Positions 14,761 through 22,810 of a DNA stretch of 39,269 nucleotides are shown here, in pieces. The position numbers were made by a program, and so were the translations under genes. The first letter of the stretch is position 1; each line of letters starts with the position of its first letter. Below the pieces are notes generated by a model, which did not search any database, was not told where the DNA came from, and was given only the letters and a program-made list of their open reading frames with translations. This stretch comes from Candidatus Brocadiia bacterium. Lineage in GTDB: Bacteria > Planctomycetota > DG-23 > SLPQ01. The stretch spans positions 1-39,269 of the forward strand of contig SLPQ01000120.1 in assembly GCA_007131925.1 (NCBI GenBank), given 5' to 3'.

Positions 14761-16062
14761 CTACCTCTTTGCCCATTCGGGGTAATCATCAGCGCCTTCC
14801 ACTGTAGCGCCGAAGGGGCCCAGATCGATGCTGTCAGATATCCGGCGCGTAAGCTCGCCGCCAACAGGCATCTTGGCGCGCATCGGCGGTAGATAGCGGG
14901 GGGCTACGGGAGCAGCGGTGGTCCCGGCACCCACGCAGGGCGAGTCGGGCGTGAGGCGAAAGTCATTTCTCTCGAAGTCGATAAAGCCTGCATCTTCGCC
15001 CTGGATCCAGTTTTCGATCTCTTCGAAGAGGTTGTCGGCATTGGCCGCGGCGAAGTTGTTGGAGCCGTGGAGTCTCCTGACATAGCCGGGCTGACCGGGC
15101 CTGCCCTTTTCGGCCTGGACATTTTCGACGCACATAACCCTGAAGTGATCGAGCCGAGGCGCTACGAAGATGTTGTTGTAGAAGCCGACCGACTCGGTCT
15201 CACCGCCAACCCTCGTCATGTGGATAATGTCGCTTTCACGGTTAAGAACAAAGAGATTGTTAACAATAAGATAGGTGTTGTCCGTGCCGGGAGAGCGCGG
15301 CTGGTCGCTTCCGATATTGGACTGGTGGTGCGGGTTTCCAATGTTGTTGGTTACGACTACGTTACCCATGAAGAGAAGGTGCATGGGCCGCAGGTCATCG
15401 GGGCCACGGTCGGAGTCCACCAGGTCACACTCGTAGTTGCTGGCACCCTCGATCCAGTTGTAGCGGATGATATTTCTCGGCATGCGGGTCTTGATGTTGG
15501 CACCGCCTGCAGACTCGTGGAAGTGGTTGAACTGGACGATTGCCTGTGCGCCGGGCTTGAAAGACGCCAGGTATATCTGGTGGCCGTATATGCCCGAACC
15601 GTTCCTGAAAAACTCGCAGTACTCGATCAGTATATCGCCCACGTTGCGGTCGTCCGCGCCGAGGATGCCGTTGTGGTTGCCCTCGAAGTAGCAGTCGCGA
15701 ACCGTGATGTCATGCGAGACCTGGAAGATACCTCTGGCCCCGGCGTTGTGCAGCGAGAGCCGCTCAAAGACGTAATGATCGCCCCGCGTCTCGATGCCGT
15801 TTCTGGCGCCGGCAAAATCTATCTTCGGCCGCCTGCCGCGGGGTCCGCGGATCGTTATGGGCGCGTCCGCGGTGCCTGAGCGGCGAAGGACGACGCTGTC
15901 GGTTATGTCGCCGGTAATCTCGACTACATCACCCGGCTCGAGATCGTCGGCTATCTCAGAGAGGGTCTTTATGTCTTCGTCAGGGCCCACTCGGTAGGTC
16001 ACCGCCGAGGCGGTCGCTGCAAGAGCGATCACGGATACCGCTGCTATCAGTAGCTTAATCAC
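14761..16062 (-). CDS. Secreted right-handed parallel beta-helix protein
   Basis: This 433-aa protein has a clear Sec signal peptide cleaved after ASA (residue 20). The body contains repeated short-strand coils such as PITIRGPRGRRPKIDF, DITVRDCYFEGNHNGI, DILIEYCEFFRNGSGI and NIIRYNWIEGAS. These are typical of parallel beta-helix (pectate-lyase-like) proteins that bind or cleave polysaccharide outside the cytoplasm. Asn-rich turns (NNLFVLN, YNNIFVA) stack as ladders. I do not see a diagnostic polysaccharide-lyase active site, so lyase activity is only possible. The start codon is GTG at 16062 with GGGAGG 6 nt upstream. It lies 182 nt after rdgB on the same strand. Confidence 0.82.
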   Translation of the reverse strand: MIKLLIAAVSVIALAATASAVTYRVGPDEDIKTLSEIADDLEPGDVVEITGDITDSVVLRRSGTADAPITIRGPRGRRPKIDFAGARNGIETRGDHYVFERLSLHNAGARGIFQVSHDITVRDCYFEGNHNGILGADDRNVGDILIEYCEFFRNGSGIYGHQIYLASFKPGAQAIVQFNHFHESAGGANIKTRMPRNIIRYNWIEGASNYECDLVDSDRGPDDLRPMHLLFMGNVVVTNNIGNPHHQSNIGSDQPRSPGTDNTYLIVNNLFVLNRESDIIHMTRVGGETESVGFYNNIFVAPRLDHFRVMCVENVQAEKGRPGQPGYVRRLHGSNNFAAANADNLFEEIENWIQGEDAGFIDFERNDFRLTPDSPCVGAGTTAAPVAPRYLPPMRAKMPVGGELTRRISDSIDLGPFGATVEGADDYPEWAKR

Positions 16063-16244
16063 TGCATACCTCCCTAAAGCTCTGGTCCGGCCTCACGGAG
16101 CCACTATTGCTGCCACGCCAAGGATGCACGCACATCAGCCGCTCGGGTCGAGACTACCGGCAGTCCGCGTGCCGCTTCTTGCGCCGCCGGGGCCCGGAGA
16201 CTGTGCTGAAGGACAATTGTAAAGCCTGCGCTCCAGAATGAAAG

Positions 16245-16868
16245 TCACCTTCCGCTCTTACTCAGGTATCGCTCAAACGCTCGCCTGAATGCCGACAGCG
16301 CGCGTGACCGGTGAGAGATTGAGTCTTTCACCTCTTGGCCAAGCTCGCCGAAGGTCTGATCAAAGCCCTCCGGAATGAACAGGGGATCATATCCGAAGCC
16401 ATAGTCGCCGCGCTCCTCATGGGCGATGCGCCCCTCCACATGCCCCTGACTGGTCAGTATGAGCCCCTCGGGCGATGCAAGTGCTATGACACATCGAAAG
16501 CGGGCAGCGCGCTCGCCATCTTCGAGGCCTTTGAGCCTTTCGAGGACGAGTGCATTGTTGGCCGCATCGTCCCCCTGCCGGCCGGCGAATCGCGCCGAAT
16601 AGACTCCCGGCTCGCCGCCGAGCACATCTATTTCGAGGCCCGAGTCGTCGGAGATCGTCAGCAGCCCGGTCACCCTGGCAAAGCCCTCGGCCTTGATCAC
16701 CGCGTTGGCCTCGAAGGTCGTGCCGCTTTCCGGGATGTCGCCGACATCGAAGGCCGACAGGTCCAGCACTTCCACGGAAAGCTCAGCGAGCATTCGACGG
16801 ATTTCATCGACCTTGTGGGGATTCTTGCTGCCGACGACGAGGCGTGTCTTCGGGGGGCTTTTGCTCAT
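16245..16868 (-). CDS. rdgB: Non-canonical purine NTP pyrophosphatase (RdgB/HAM1, XTP/dITPase)
   Basis: This 207-aa housecleaning enzyme hydrolyses dITP, XTP and ITP to monophosphates, keeping deaminated purines out of DNA and RNA. The N-terminal VVGSKNPHKVDEIRRML (residues 11-27) is the family nucleotide-binding motif. ESGTTFEANAVIKAE follows, then the catalytic SDDSGLEIDVLGGEPGVYSARFAG and the base-recognition segment GDYGFGYDPLFIPEG, with a final SHRSRALSAF. The length is standard. Its ATG overlaps the stop of the upstream lipoprotein gene by 4 nt. It follows rph closely, as rph and rdgB do in many bacteria. Confidence 0.95.
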   Translation of the reverse strand: MSKSPPKTRLVVGSKNPHKVDEIRRMLAELSVEVLDLSAFDVGDIPESGTTFEANAVIKAEGFARVTGLLTISDDSGLEIDVLGGEPGVYSARFAGRQGDDAANNALVLERLKGLEDGERAARFRCVIALASPEGLILTSQGHVEGRIAHEERGDYGFGYDPLFIPEGFDQTFGELGQEVKDSISHRSRALSAFRRAFERYLSKSGR

Positions 16869-17278
16869 GGGGCCGTCCGCAGCTGCAGCTCTGCCATGTT
16901 TATGAGCTCAGGCTCCGGAACGGGCAGGATATTTCCATCGCCCAGGTCTATCACGCCTGCCGCCTCTATCTCGCGCTCGAGCGAGCGGGCGAGCGCATGC
17001 GTCGAAGCCCTCACGCCCACACGGACGCGCCTCTGGCTGTCATGAACGACGAAAGACTGGTAACCCATCACCGACAGCCGCCCCGCGACATAATAGGCGT
17101 CCTCGATGACCTGCGCCTCCCCGAAAGCGCTCTGATCCGGCACTGTCTCAAACGTGGCCACCACTACAGCAAAGCCGGGCGGCAGGTCTGCGACATCATG
17201 TACCCTTGCTATGCGCTCATGATGCGCGCAGCCGACGGCGATCAGCGCTGCCGCAACGAGGCGGACAATCTTTCTCAT
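16865..17278 (-). CDS. Small lipoprotein with SPOR-like domain, between rph and rdgB
   Basis: This 137-aa protein has an N-terminal signal ending in the lipobox AVGC (Cys17), so it is a predicted lipoprotein. The rest (about residues 33-112) has the pattern of a SPOR domain: a strand FAVVVATFE, a helix beginning at QVIEDAYYVAGRL, then MGYQSFVVHDSQRRVRVGV and a second helix ALARSLEREIEAA. SPOR domains bind denuded glycan strands of peptidoglycan, often at the septum. The call is by pattern and needs a profile search. The gene overlaps rph upstream and rdgB downstream, each by 4 nt, so it is translationally locked to two nucleotide/RNA-metabolism genes with no obvious link to the cell wall. Confidence 0.7.
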   Translation of the reverse strand: MRKIVRLVAAALIAVGCAHHERIARVHDVADLPPGFAVVVATFETVPDQSAFGEAQVIEDAYYVAGRLSVMGYQSFVVHDSQRRVRVGVRASTHALARSLEREIEAAGVIDLGDGNILPVPEPELINMAELQLRTAP

Positions 17279-17988
17279 GGCGCGAGGACCTCCCTCTGGA
17301 TTCTGATGAGCCTCCGGATGCCGCCGGCGGCCAGCCTGAGCATGGCATCAAGCTCCTTTCGGCTGAAGGGCGCGCTCTCGGCAGTGCCCTGGATCTCGAC
17401 AAAGCGGCCGGACGTGGTCATCGCGACGTTCATGTCGACGTCCGCGATTGAGTCCTCGCTGTAGTCAAGATCGACAAGCGCCCGCCCGCCGACCATTCCT
17501 ACACTGACCGCGGCCAGAGGCGAGCCGAGTACTCCACGCTTTACAGCGCCCTTATCCTCAAGTCGCCCTATTGCATCGGCCAGCGCCACCCATGCGCCGG
17601 TAATGGCAGCGGTGCGGGTGCCGCCGTCGGCATCGAGGACGTCACAGTCGATGCGCAGGGTCATTTCAGGCAGCCTGTCGAGCCTTGCCACCGCACGCAG
17701 GCAGCGGCCCAGAAGCCGCTGGATCTCTGCCGTGCGGCCACCGACGCCGCCGCGTGTGCGGCTGACCCGCTGCAGTGTGGAGCCGGGCAGCATGCCGTAC
17801 TCCGCGGTTATCCAGCCGGCCCCGCTGCCCTTGAGAAAGTGCGGCACACCCTCCTCGACGGTCGCACAGCATATAACTCGCGTCTTTCCCATCTCGATCA
17901 GGACGCTGGAGGGTGAGTTTTTCAAAAAGCCGCGGGTCATACTCACGGGCCTGAGCTCATTGGCCCTCCTGCCGTGAGCGCGCGCCAT
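17275..17988 (-). CDS. rph: Ribonuclease PH
   Basis: This 237-aa phosphorolytic 3'-5' exoribonuclease trims tRNA 3' ends, and its length is near the family norm of about 238. The N-terminus RANELRPVSMTRGFLKNSPSSVLIE is typical. GAGWITAEYGMLPGST and RVSRTRGGVGGRTAEIQRLLGR carry the phosphate-binding arginine. Further family blocks are IDCDVLDADGGTRTAAITGAW and DLDYSEDSIADVDMNVAMT, with the active-site acids. The ATG at 17988 shares one base with the stop of argD and fits the family start; the longer frame upstream lies inside argD. It overlaps the following lipoprotein gene by 4 nt. Confidence 0.95.
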   Translation of the reverse strand: MARAHGRRANELRPVSMTRGFLKNSPSSVLIEMGKTRVICCATVEEGVPHFLKGSGAGWITAEYGMLPGSTLQRVSRTRGGVGGRTAEIQRLLGRCLRAVARLDRLPEMTLRIDCDVLDADGGTRTAAITGAWVALADAIGRLEDKGAVKRGVLGSPLAAVSVGMVGGRALVDLDYSEDSIADVDMNVAMTTSGRFVEIQGTAESAPFSRKELDAMLRLAAGGIRRLIRIQREVLAP

Positions 17989-19169
17989 CAGGCAACCTCC
18001 GCCAGGCATGACCCCATGATCCCGATGGCGCAGTCAATCTCGTCAGCGGTGACGGTCATGGCCGGCATCACGCGCAGGACGGTATCATGCGTGCAGTTGA
18101 TGTTGAGTCCCTTCTCGAGGCAGCTCGACACTATAGGCGCGCCCGGCACCGACAGCTCCATGCCGAGCATCAGGCCCTTTCCGCGAACCTGCCGGATGAT
18201 TGAGTGCTTTTCGGCAAGCGTCTCGAGCGCGGCGCGAAGATATGCGCCCATCTTGCGGGTGTTTTCGATCAGGCCTTCCTGTTCAATCGCTTCAAAGACC
18301 CCCAGGGCCGCAGCGGCGGCGAGGGGGTTTCCTCCAAAGGTAGACGCATGGCTGCCGGGCGTCATGGCGGCCGCGACGGGCTCTTTTGCCTCAATTGCCC
18401 CGATCGGCATGCCGCCGCCCAGCGACTTTGCAAGGGTCATGATGTCGGGCGCCACCCCCGAGTGCTGCCATGCAAAGTACTCGCCCGTGCGGCCCATGCC
18501 GGTCTGGACCTCGTCGAAAATCAGCACAACACCCCGCTCGTTGCACAGCGTCCTCAATCCCTCCAAGTAGTCGTCATCTGCAACGTTTATACCGCCCTCA
18601 CCCTGTATCGGCTCTACGATGACCGCCGCCGTCTGGCCGTCTATTGCCTCATCTACGGCCGACAGGTCGTTGTAAGGCACGTATGTGAAACCCTCCGGCA
18701 GCGGCTCAAAACCCGCGTGATACTTCGGCTGTGCGGTGGCGGTGATAGCTGCGTAGGTGCGGCCGTGAAAGGAGTTTTCCATGGAGATTATCTTGTAGCG
18801 GCCGGCGGGGGTGTACTTTCGGGCGAGCTTGAGCGCGGCCTCGACCGCCTCCGCTCCGGAGTTGCAGAAAAAGCACTTGCCGCCGAAGGAGTGCTCGCTT
18901 ATCTGCCTGGCCAAAAGCCCCTGGCCCTCCATGTAGAAATTGTTGGCCACGTGCATGAGCGTGGCTGCCTGTGCCTGAAGGCGCCTTACGACCGCCGGGT
19001 GGCAGTGCCCTACGCCGCTGACGGCCCAGCCCGGGAAAAAGTCAAGGTACTCCCTGCCGTCGGCGTCCCAGATGCGGGAGCCCTCTCCCCTTACGATCAC
19101 TATCCCCAGGCGTGTGTAGTTTGCTATTACGTACTTGTCAAAAAGCTCGATAGTCTCTTGTGTATTCAT
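17988..19169 (-). CDS. argD: Class III aminotransferase, acetylornithine aminotransferase (ArgD) type
   Basis: This 393-aa PLP enzyme converts N-acetylglutamate semialdehyde to N-acetylornithine in arginine synthesis and may also act in lysine synthesis. Family blocks include DADGREYLDFFPGWAVSGVGH near the N-terminus, FFCNSGAEAVEAALKLARKY (100-119), SFHGRTYAAITAT and VEPIQGEGGIN. IFDEVQTGMGRTG (217-229) has the PLP-binding Asp, and TLAKSLGGGMPIGA has the Schiff-base K248. The start at 19169 fits the family and has GGGGAG about 11 nt upstream. It leads the argD-rph-lipoprotein-rdgB run and has its own promoter. Ornithine or 4-aminobutyrate aminotransferase activity cannot be excluded by motif alone. 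Confidence 0.9.
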   Translation of the reverse strand: MNTQETIELFDKYVIANYTRLGIVIVRGEGSRIWDADGREYLDFFPGWAVSGVGHCHPAVVRRLQAQAATLMHVANNFYMEGQGLLARQISEHSFGGKCFFCNSGAEAVEAALKLARKYTPAGRYKIISMENSFHGRTYAAITATAQPKYHAGFEPLPEGFTYVPYNDLSAVDEAIDGQTAAVIVEPIQGEGGINVADDDYLEGLRTLCNERGVVLIFDEVQTGMGRTGEYFAWQHSGVAPDIMTLAKSLGGGMPIGAIEAKEPVAAAMTPGSHASTFGGNPLAAAAALGVFEAIEQEGLIENTRKMGAYLRAALETLAEKHSIIRQVRGKGLMLGMELSVPGAPIVSSCLEKGLNINCTHDTVLRVMPAMTVTADEIDCAIGIMGSCLAEVA

Positions 19170-19219
19170 GCAAACATAATCTCCCCGCAAAAGACGCGTC
19201 CCGAAAACAGGCGGCAGGT

Positions 19220-19247
19220 ATTCTAACAAAGCACCGCCGCCGTTCAA
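19220..19247 (-). promoter_or_regulatory. Predicted promoter of the argD-rph-lipoprotein-rdgB operon
   Basis: On the minus strand TTGAAC (19242-19247), a 16-nt spacer and TAGAAT (19220-19225) lie about 50 nt before the argD ATG. Confidence 0.5.
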
Positions 19248-19258
19248 AGTATTTCGCC

Positions 19259-21013
19259 CTACTGCTCATCAGGCCCCTCCGCTGCATCACGTACCACCGT
19301 GTGCGGCCTGAGCGCGCGCATGACGGCCGGATAGGTGGCAGGCAGACCAAGGGTCTCCTCGACGGCCGAGACGATTATGCGCGGCTCGCTCTCATCACCA
19401 GCGCGCTCTGCAGCGGCAAGAGCCCTTTCGTAAAAGTCCATCCACCGTTCGCCTTGCGCGAAAAAGAGAAAGTGCAGCCCCTCTGCCGAGCCCAGGCGCA
19501 GGAAACGCACAACTTGAGGATCTTCAGCGAATCGCTTCATCATTGCATCGTAGGTGCTCCGGTCGAGGTCATAGTTTTTCAAAAGGTCAAAGATGTAGAA
19601 GTCGGCCTCCACCTCCGGCGACAGGTCGAAAAGGGGCTGCCTTCCGGCGAAAAAATATCCCAGGTTGTTTTGCGCTGCGATGCTCGCGTCATGCGGAAAG
19701 TAGTCCTTTGCCGCCAGAAAGATCCTGTCGTGCGAGGAGAGGGTGTAGAAGTCCCGCCTCTCGGGCGTCACCGGCACCGGCATCGAGAGTATGTTCCAAG
19801 AGTCGGCAAGGCGCAGGTATTCGGCGGGCCGCGCCCAGCGCCTGTTTGCCGGGTAGGAAAAGAGCACATTGCACAAGACGGCCGCGATGAGCGCAAAAAC
19901 CGGCAAGGCACGCACATGACGCTCACGCTCGCGTGCGCACTCAGGCAGCGACAGCGCAGCTGCGCCCAGCGCGGCGGAGGTGACCGTCAGTCCGTAATGC
20001 CCGAAAAGCACCCACTGATATGCGCTCGTGGCGAAAAAGTTCACCGCCACAGCAGGCACGAAAAGACATACAAGCGTCCGCCACCGCCGTGCAGGCAGAA
20101 ATGAAATCGGCAGCAGTGCGTACACCATCAGAGCCACCGCCTGGGCTGCGCGAGCCGCAGGAGGGGCGGCAGTAGCCGTGGAGGGGTCGAAGCGCGAGAA
20201 ATGCCGGAACGTCTCACCGGTCAGTGCGGGCATCACCACAAAGAGTACCGCCGCAGTCCAGACGACGGAGAATACAATCGTCACAAAGCCGACGCGCCGC
20301 CTGCCGGTCAGGAAAAGGTAAAGCCCCGTACCGAAGACCAGAACCGCCTCACCCTCCTTGACAAAAAGCAGGAGCACCGCAAAGAGAGCAAAAAGCCGCC
20401 ACCTTTCCCGCCGCATGAAAAGAAGCATCGAAAAAAAGAAGACCGGCGACAGAGCCACCGCGTGAAAGTCGTACAAATTCCCGCTTCCAAGCAGCGGATA
20501 CAAAAGATAAAGTACCCCCAGAAGCGCCCCGTAAAAGATGCTGCCCGATACCTCTCTGGCAAGAAGGTAAAGCGGCCAAACCGCAAGCACCAGCACAGCC
20601 GTCTGAAGCACCAGAAGTACGCGCGCGTCACGCCAGATCGCCCACAGCGGCAGGTAAAGGTACACCGCCGGACTGAAATGGTCGAAGGGGCCGCGGTAGT
20701 CTCGGAAAAACCGCCCCTCGGCTGCATTTGCGATGAGGCTCTCAAATATCCCCAGGTCCCACGCGCCGAGCATCAGCTTGTGATAGCGGTGGATCGAAAG
20801 CCAGCAGTAGACGACAAAGTAGACTGCCGCCAGGACCACCAGCGCCTTCTTGAGCCCACGGCCCCTCTCCGGCACACGCTCTAGCCAGCCGTAGCCGCCG
20901 TATGTGTTTCTTATCCAGAGAGAGAGCAGCCCCGCAGTCGCTGCGATGATCGCAGCCCCTGTCAGGAGAGGAAGGTTCATCGCCCTCAGTATGATCTCTC
21001 GCTCGACTCCCAT
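19259..21013 (-). CDS. DUF2079 multi-pass membrane protein, copy 1
   Basis: This 584-aa integral membrane protein of the DUF2079 family has a GT-C-like layout of about ten hydrophobic segments through residue 400 and a soluble C-terminal part. Conserved blocks are WDLGIFESL, FDHFSPAVYLYLPL and LYPLLGSGNLYDFHAVALSP, with acidic/His residues (WDLG, DHF, YDFHA) placed on the outer face as in lipid-linked glycosyltransferases. That role is inference; the family function is undescribed. Its closest relative is the neighbouring gene upstream (21050-22780), from which it is separated by only 36 nt. AGAAGGAAG precedes the ATG; a Met 11 codons later is an alternative start. Confidence 0.82.
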   Translation of the reverse strand: MGVEREIILRAMNLPLLTGAAIIAATAGLLSLWIRNTYGGYGWLERVPERGRGLKKALVVLAAVYFVVYCWLSIHRYHKLMLGAWDLGIFESLIANAAEGRFFRDYRGPFDHFSPAVYLYLPLWAIWRDARVLLVLQTAVLVLAVWPLYLLAREVSGSIFYGALLGVLYLLYPLLGSGNLYDFHAVALSPVFFFSMLLFMRRERWRLFALFAVLLLFVKEGEAVLVFGTGLYLFLTGRRRVGFVTIVFSVVWTAAVLFVVMPALTGETFRHFSRFDPSTATAAPPAARAAQAVALMVYALLPISFLPARRWRTLVCLFVPAVAVNFFATSAYQWVLFGHYGLTVTSAALGAAALSLPECARERERHVRALPVFALIAAVLCNVLFSYPANRRWARPAEYLRLADSWNILSMPVPVTPERRDFYTLSSHDRIFLAAKDYFPHDASIAAQNNLGYFFAGRQPLFDLSPEVEADFYIFDLLKNYDLDRSTYDAMMKRFAEDPQVVRFLRLGSAEGLHFLFFAQGERWMDFYERALAAAERAGDESEPRIIVSAVEETLGLPATYPAVMRALRPHTVVRDAAEGPDEQ

Positions 21014-21049
21014 TCGCTTCCTTCTTCTGTATCACACGTCTGTGAGGCC

Positions 21050-22780
21050 TCAGTGCGCCTGGGGGCCGCCAAGGCGCCGCTGCAGGCGCATTGTCTCTTC
21101 CAGCGCCTCTGTCACTTTCATTGCGTACGTGTCGCCGTCAGCCGCATGCGCCAGCGCGCGCTCGTAAAATGCAACCCACTCATCGCCCCTCGCGTAAAAT
21201 GCAAAGGTGGTTTCCTCCGCCCGCCCGACCTGGAGAAAACGAACCAGGTCGCCACGTCCCTGGAGCGCCGCTGCAAATCGCCGCAGGCCGTCGGTATTTG
21301 TGCCGTAATCCTCGGCAAAGTCGAAAAGGTAGTAGTCCGCACTGACGTCCGGGCCCAGGTCTTCAAGCTCATAGCCCACCGCAAAGAACGCGCCGAGATT
21401 GCGCTGCGTGGCGACCGAGGCGCCCGGCGGGACGGCGCGGCGTGCGGCGTGGAAAAACCGCTCGTGCGGAGTGATGCGGTAGAAGGCACGACGCGCCCGG
21501 CTTGTCGGCAGCGGCATCGAGAGTACGTTAAACGAGTCGGACAGCTCGAAACGTACCGACGGATACGCCCAGCGTCTGTTGGCCGGAAACGAGTAGAGCA
21601 CGTTGCAGAGAAGCGCCGTTACAATGACGAATGTCACCAGCGCACGCCGCCTGGCCTCCCCCCACTCGCCGACCCCCTCAAGCGCCAGTGCCGCCGCTGC
21701 CAGCGCCGCCGCAGTCACGCTCAGGCCATAGTGGCCCGATACGGTGCGAAGCGCCCAGTTGTTCGACAGGAGATAAACGCCGATAACGGGCAAAAACAGC
21801 AGGACGAAGCCTTTCATGCGCCGCGCCGGCAGAAAGGAGATCGGTATGAGCGCGAAAAACAGAACAGAAACCGCCTGTAAAATCCGCCTCATGATGAGCA
21901 TTGCCGTCGTGCCTTCGGCCTCGACCACCCACCCGGCCGTCTCCGCTACACCACCGAAAAAACCAAAGTGCCAGTATTCCTCGCCCATTATCCATGGTAT
22001 CACCACCCACAGTGACACCGCCACCCACACAAGAGAGAGCACCACTGAGATCGCACCGTGCAGATAGCGCCTTCGAGACAAGAGGTGCAGTCCCATTGCA
22101 AAAATGAGTATCGCCTCGGTCTCCTTGACCGATAAGAGCAGAACCGCAAAGACCCAGTACCACCCCCAGCGGCCACGTTCGGCAAAAAGAACCGCAGAAA
22201 AAAAGAAAAGGGGAGTCAGCGACACGGCATGAAAATCGTGCAGATTGCCCGATCCCAGCAGAGGATAGAGCAGGTAGACCGCCGCCATGACCGCGCCGAG
22301 AGATTTGCTCCCGGATACTTGTTTCGCAAGAAGATAAAGCGGCCATGCCGCAAGCGCCAGCACCGCCGCCTGCGCGGCAAGGAGCACCCGTGGATCGCGC
22401 CAGAGCGCGTAAAGGGGCAGGTAAAGGTACACTGCCGGGTCAAAATGGTCGAAAGGCCCCCTGTAGTCGAGAAAAAGCCTGCCGGAGAGCGCGTTTGCCA
22501 TCAGGCTCTCAAATATCCCGAGGTCCCACGACCAGGCCATCAGCTTGTGATACCGCAGAATGGAAAGATAAGAATAGACAAGAAAATATATCACCGCCAG
22601 CGCGACCACTGTACGAGTCACGCGCCGCTCTGATGGGAAAATCCCGTCGGCGACGCGCCGACCCGCACGCGTATAGGCGCCCGCCGCGGCGGCTGCGCCC
22701 GCCACGGCCAGCACAGCCATGCCGGTCATGAAAAGCGTCGGATTCAGCGAGCGCCACAGGGAAAGCGTCGCACCCTCCAC
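21050..22780 (-). CDS. DUF2079 multi-pass membrane protein, copy 2
   Basis: This 576-aa paralogue of the downstream neighbour has the same blocks: WDLGIFESLMANA, FDHFDPAVYLYLPL and LYPLLGSGNLHDFHAVSLTP. By eye about three quarters of residues match over some 115 positions in this core, and much less in the N- and C-termini. About ten membrane segments precede a soluble C-terminal region with a DYYLFDF strand. The start codon is GTG at 22780, supported by GGGAGGT about 10 nt upstream. It starts 30 nt after dinG, so dinG and both DUF2079 genes may form one transcript. Function is unknown; an envelope glycan or lipid-linked sugar role is a guess from the fold family. Confidence 0.82.
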   Translation of the reverse strand: MEGATLSLWRSLNPTLFMTGMAVLAVAGAAAAAGAYTRAGRRVADGIFPSERRVTRTVVALAVIYFLVYSYLSILRYHKLMAWSWDLGIFESLMANALSGRLFLDYRGPFDHFDPAVYLYLPLYALWRDPRVLLAAQAAVLALAAWPLYLLAKQVSGSKSLGAVMAAVYLLYPLLGSGNLHDFHAVSLTPLFFFSAVLFAERGRWGWYWVFAVLLLSVKETEAILIFAMGLHLLSRRRYLHGAISVVLSLVWVAVSLWVVIPWIMGEEYWHFGFFGGVAETAGWVVEAEGTTAMLIMRRILQAVSVLFFALIPISFLPARRMKGFVLLFLPVIGVYLLSNNWALRTVSGHYGLSVTAAALAAAALALEGVGEWGEARRRALVTFVIVTALLCNVLYSFPANRRWAYPSVRFELSDSFNVLSMPLPTSRARRAFYRITPHERFFHAARRAVPPGASVATQRNLGAFFAVGYELEDLGPDVSADYYLFDFAEDYGTNTDGLRRFAAALQGRGDLVRFLQVGRAEETTFAFYARGDEWVAFYERALAHAADGDTYAMKVTEALEETMRLQRRLGGPQAH

Positions 22781-22810
22781 GACTCAGCCACCTCCCTTTT
22801 GAAGCCCGGC

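Noticed and set aside
15067-15879. Long plus-strand open frame opposite the beta-helix gene
   Set aside because: It is antisense to a well-supported secreted protein, and its length follows from high GC at third codon positions.
18204-19226. 340-codon plus-strand open frame opposite argD
   Set aside because: It mirrors a clear aminotransferase and shows no domain of its own.
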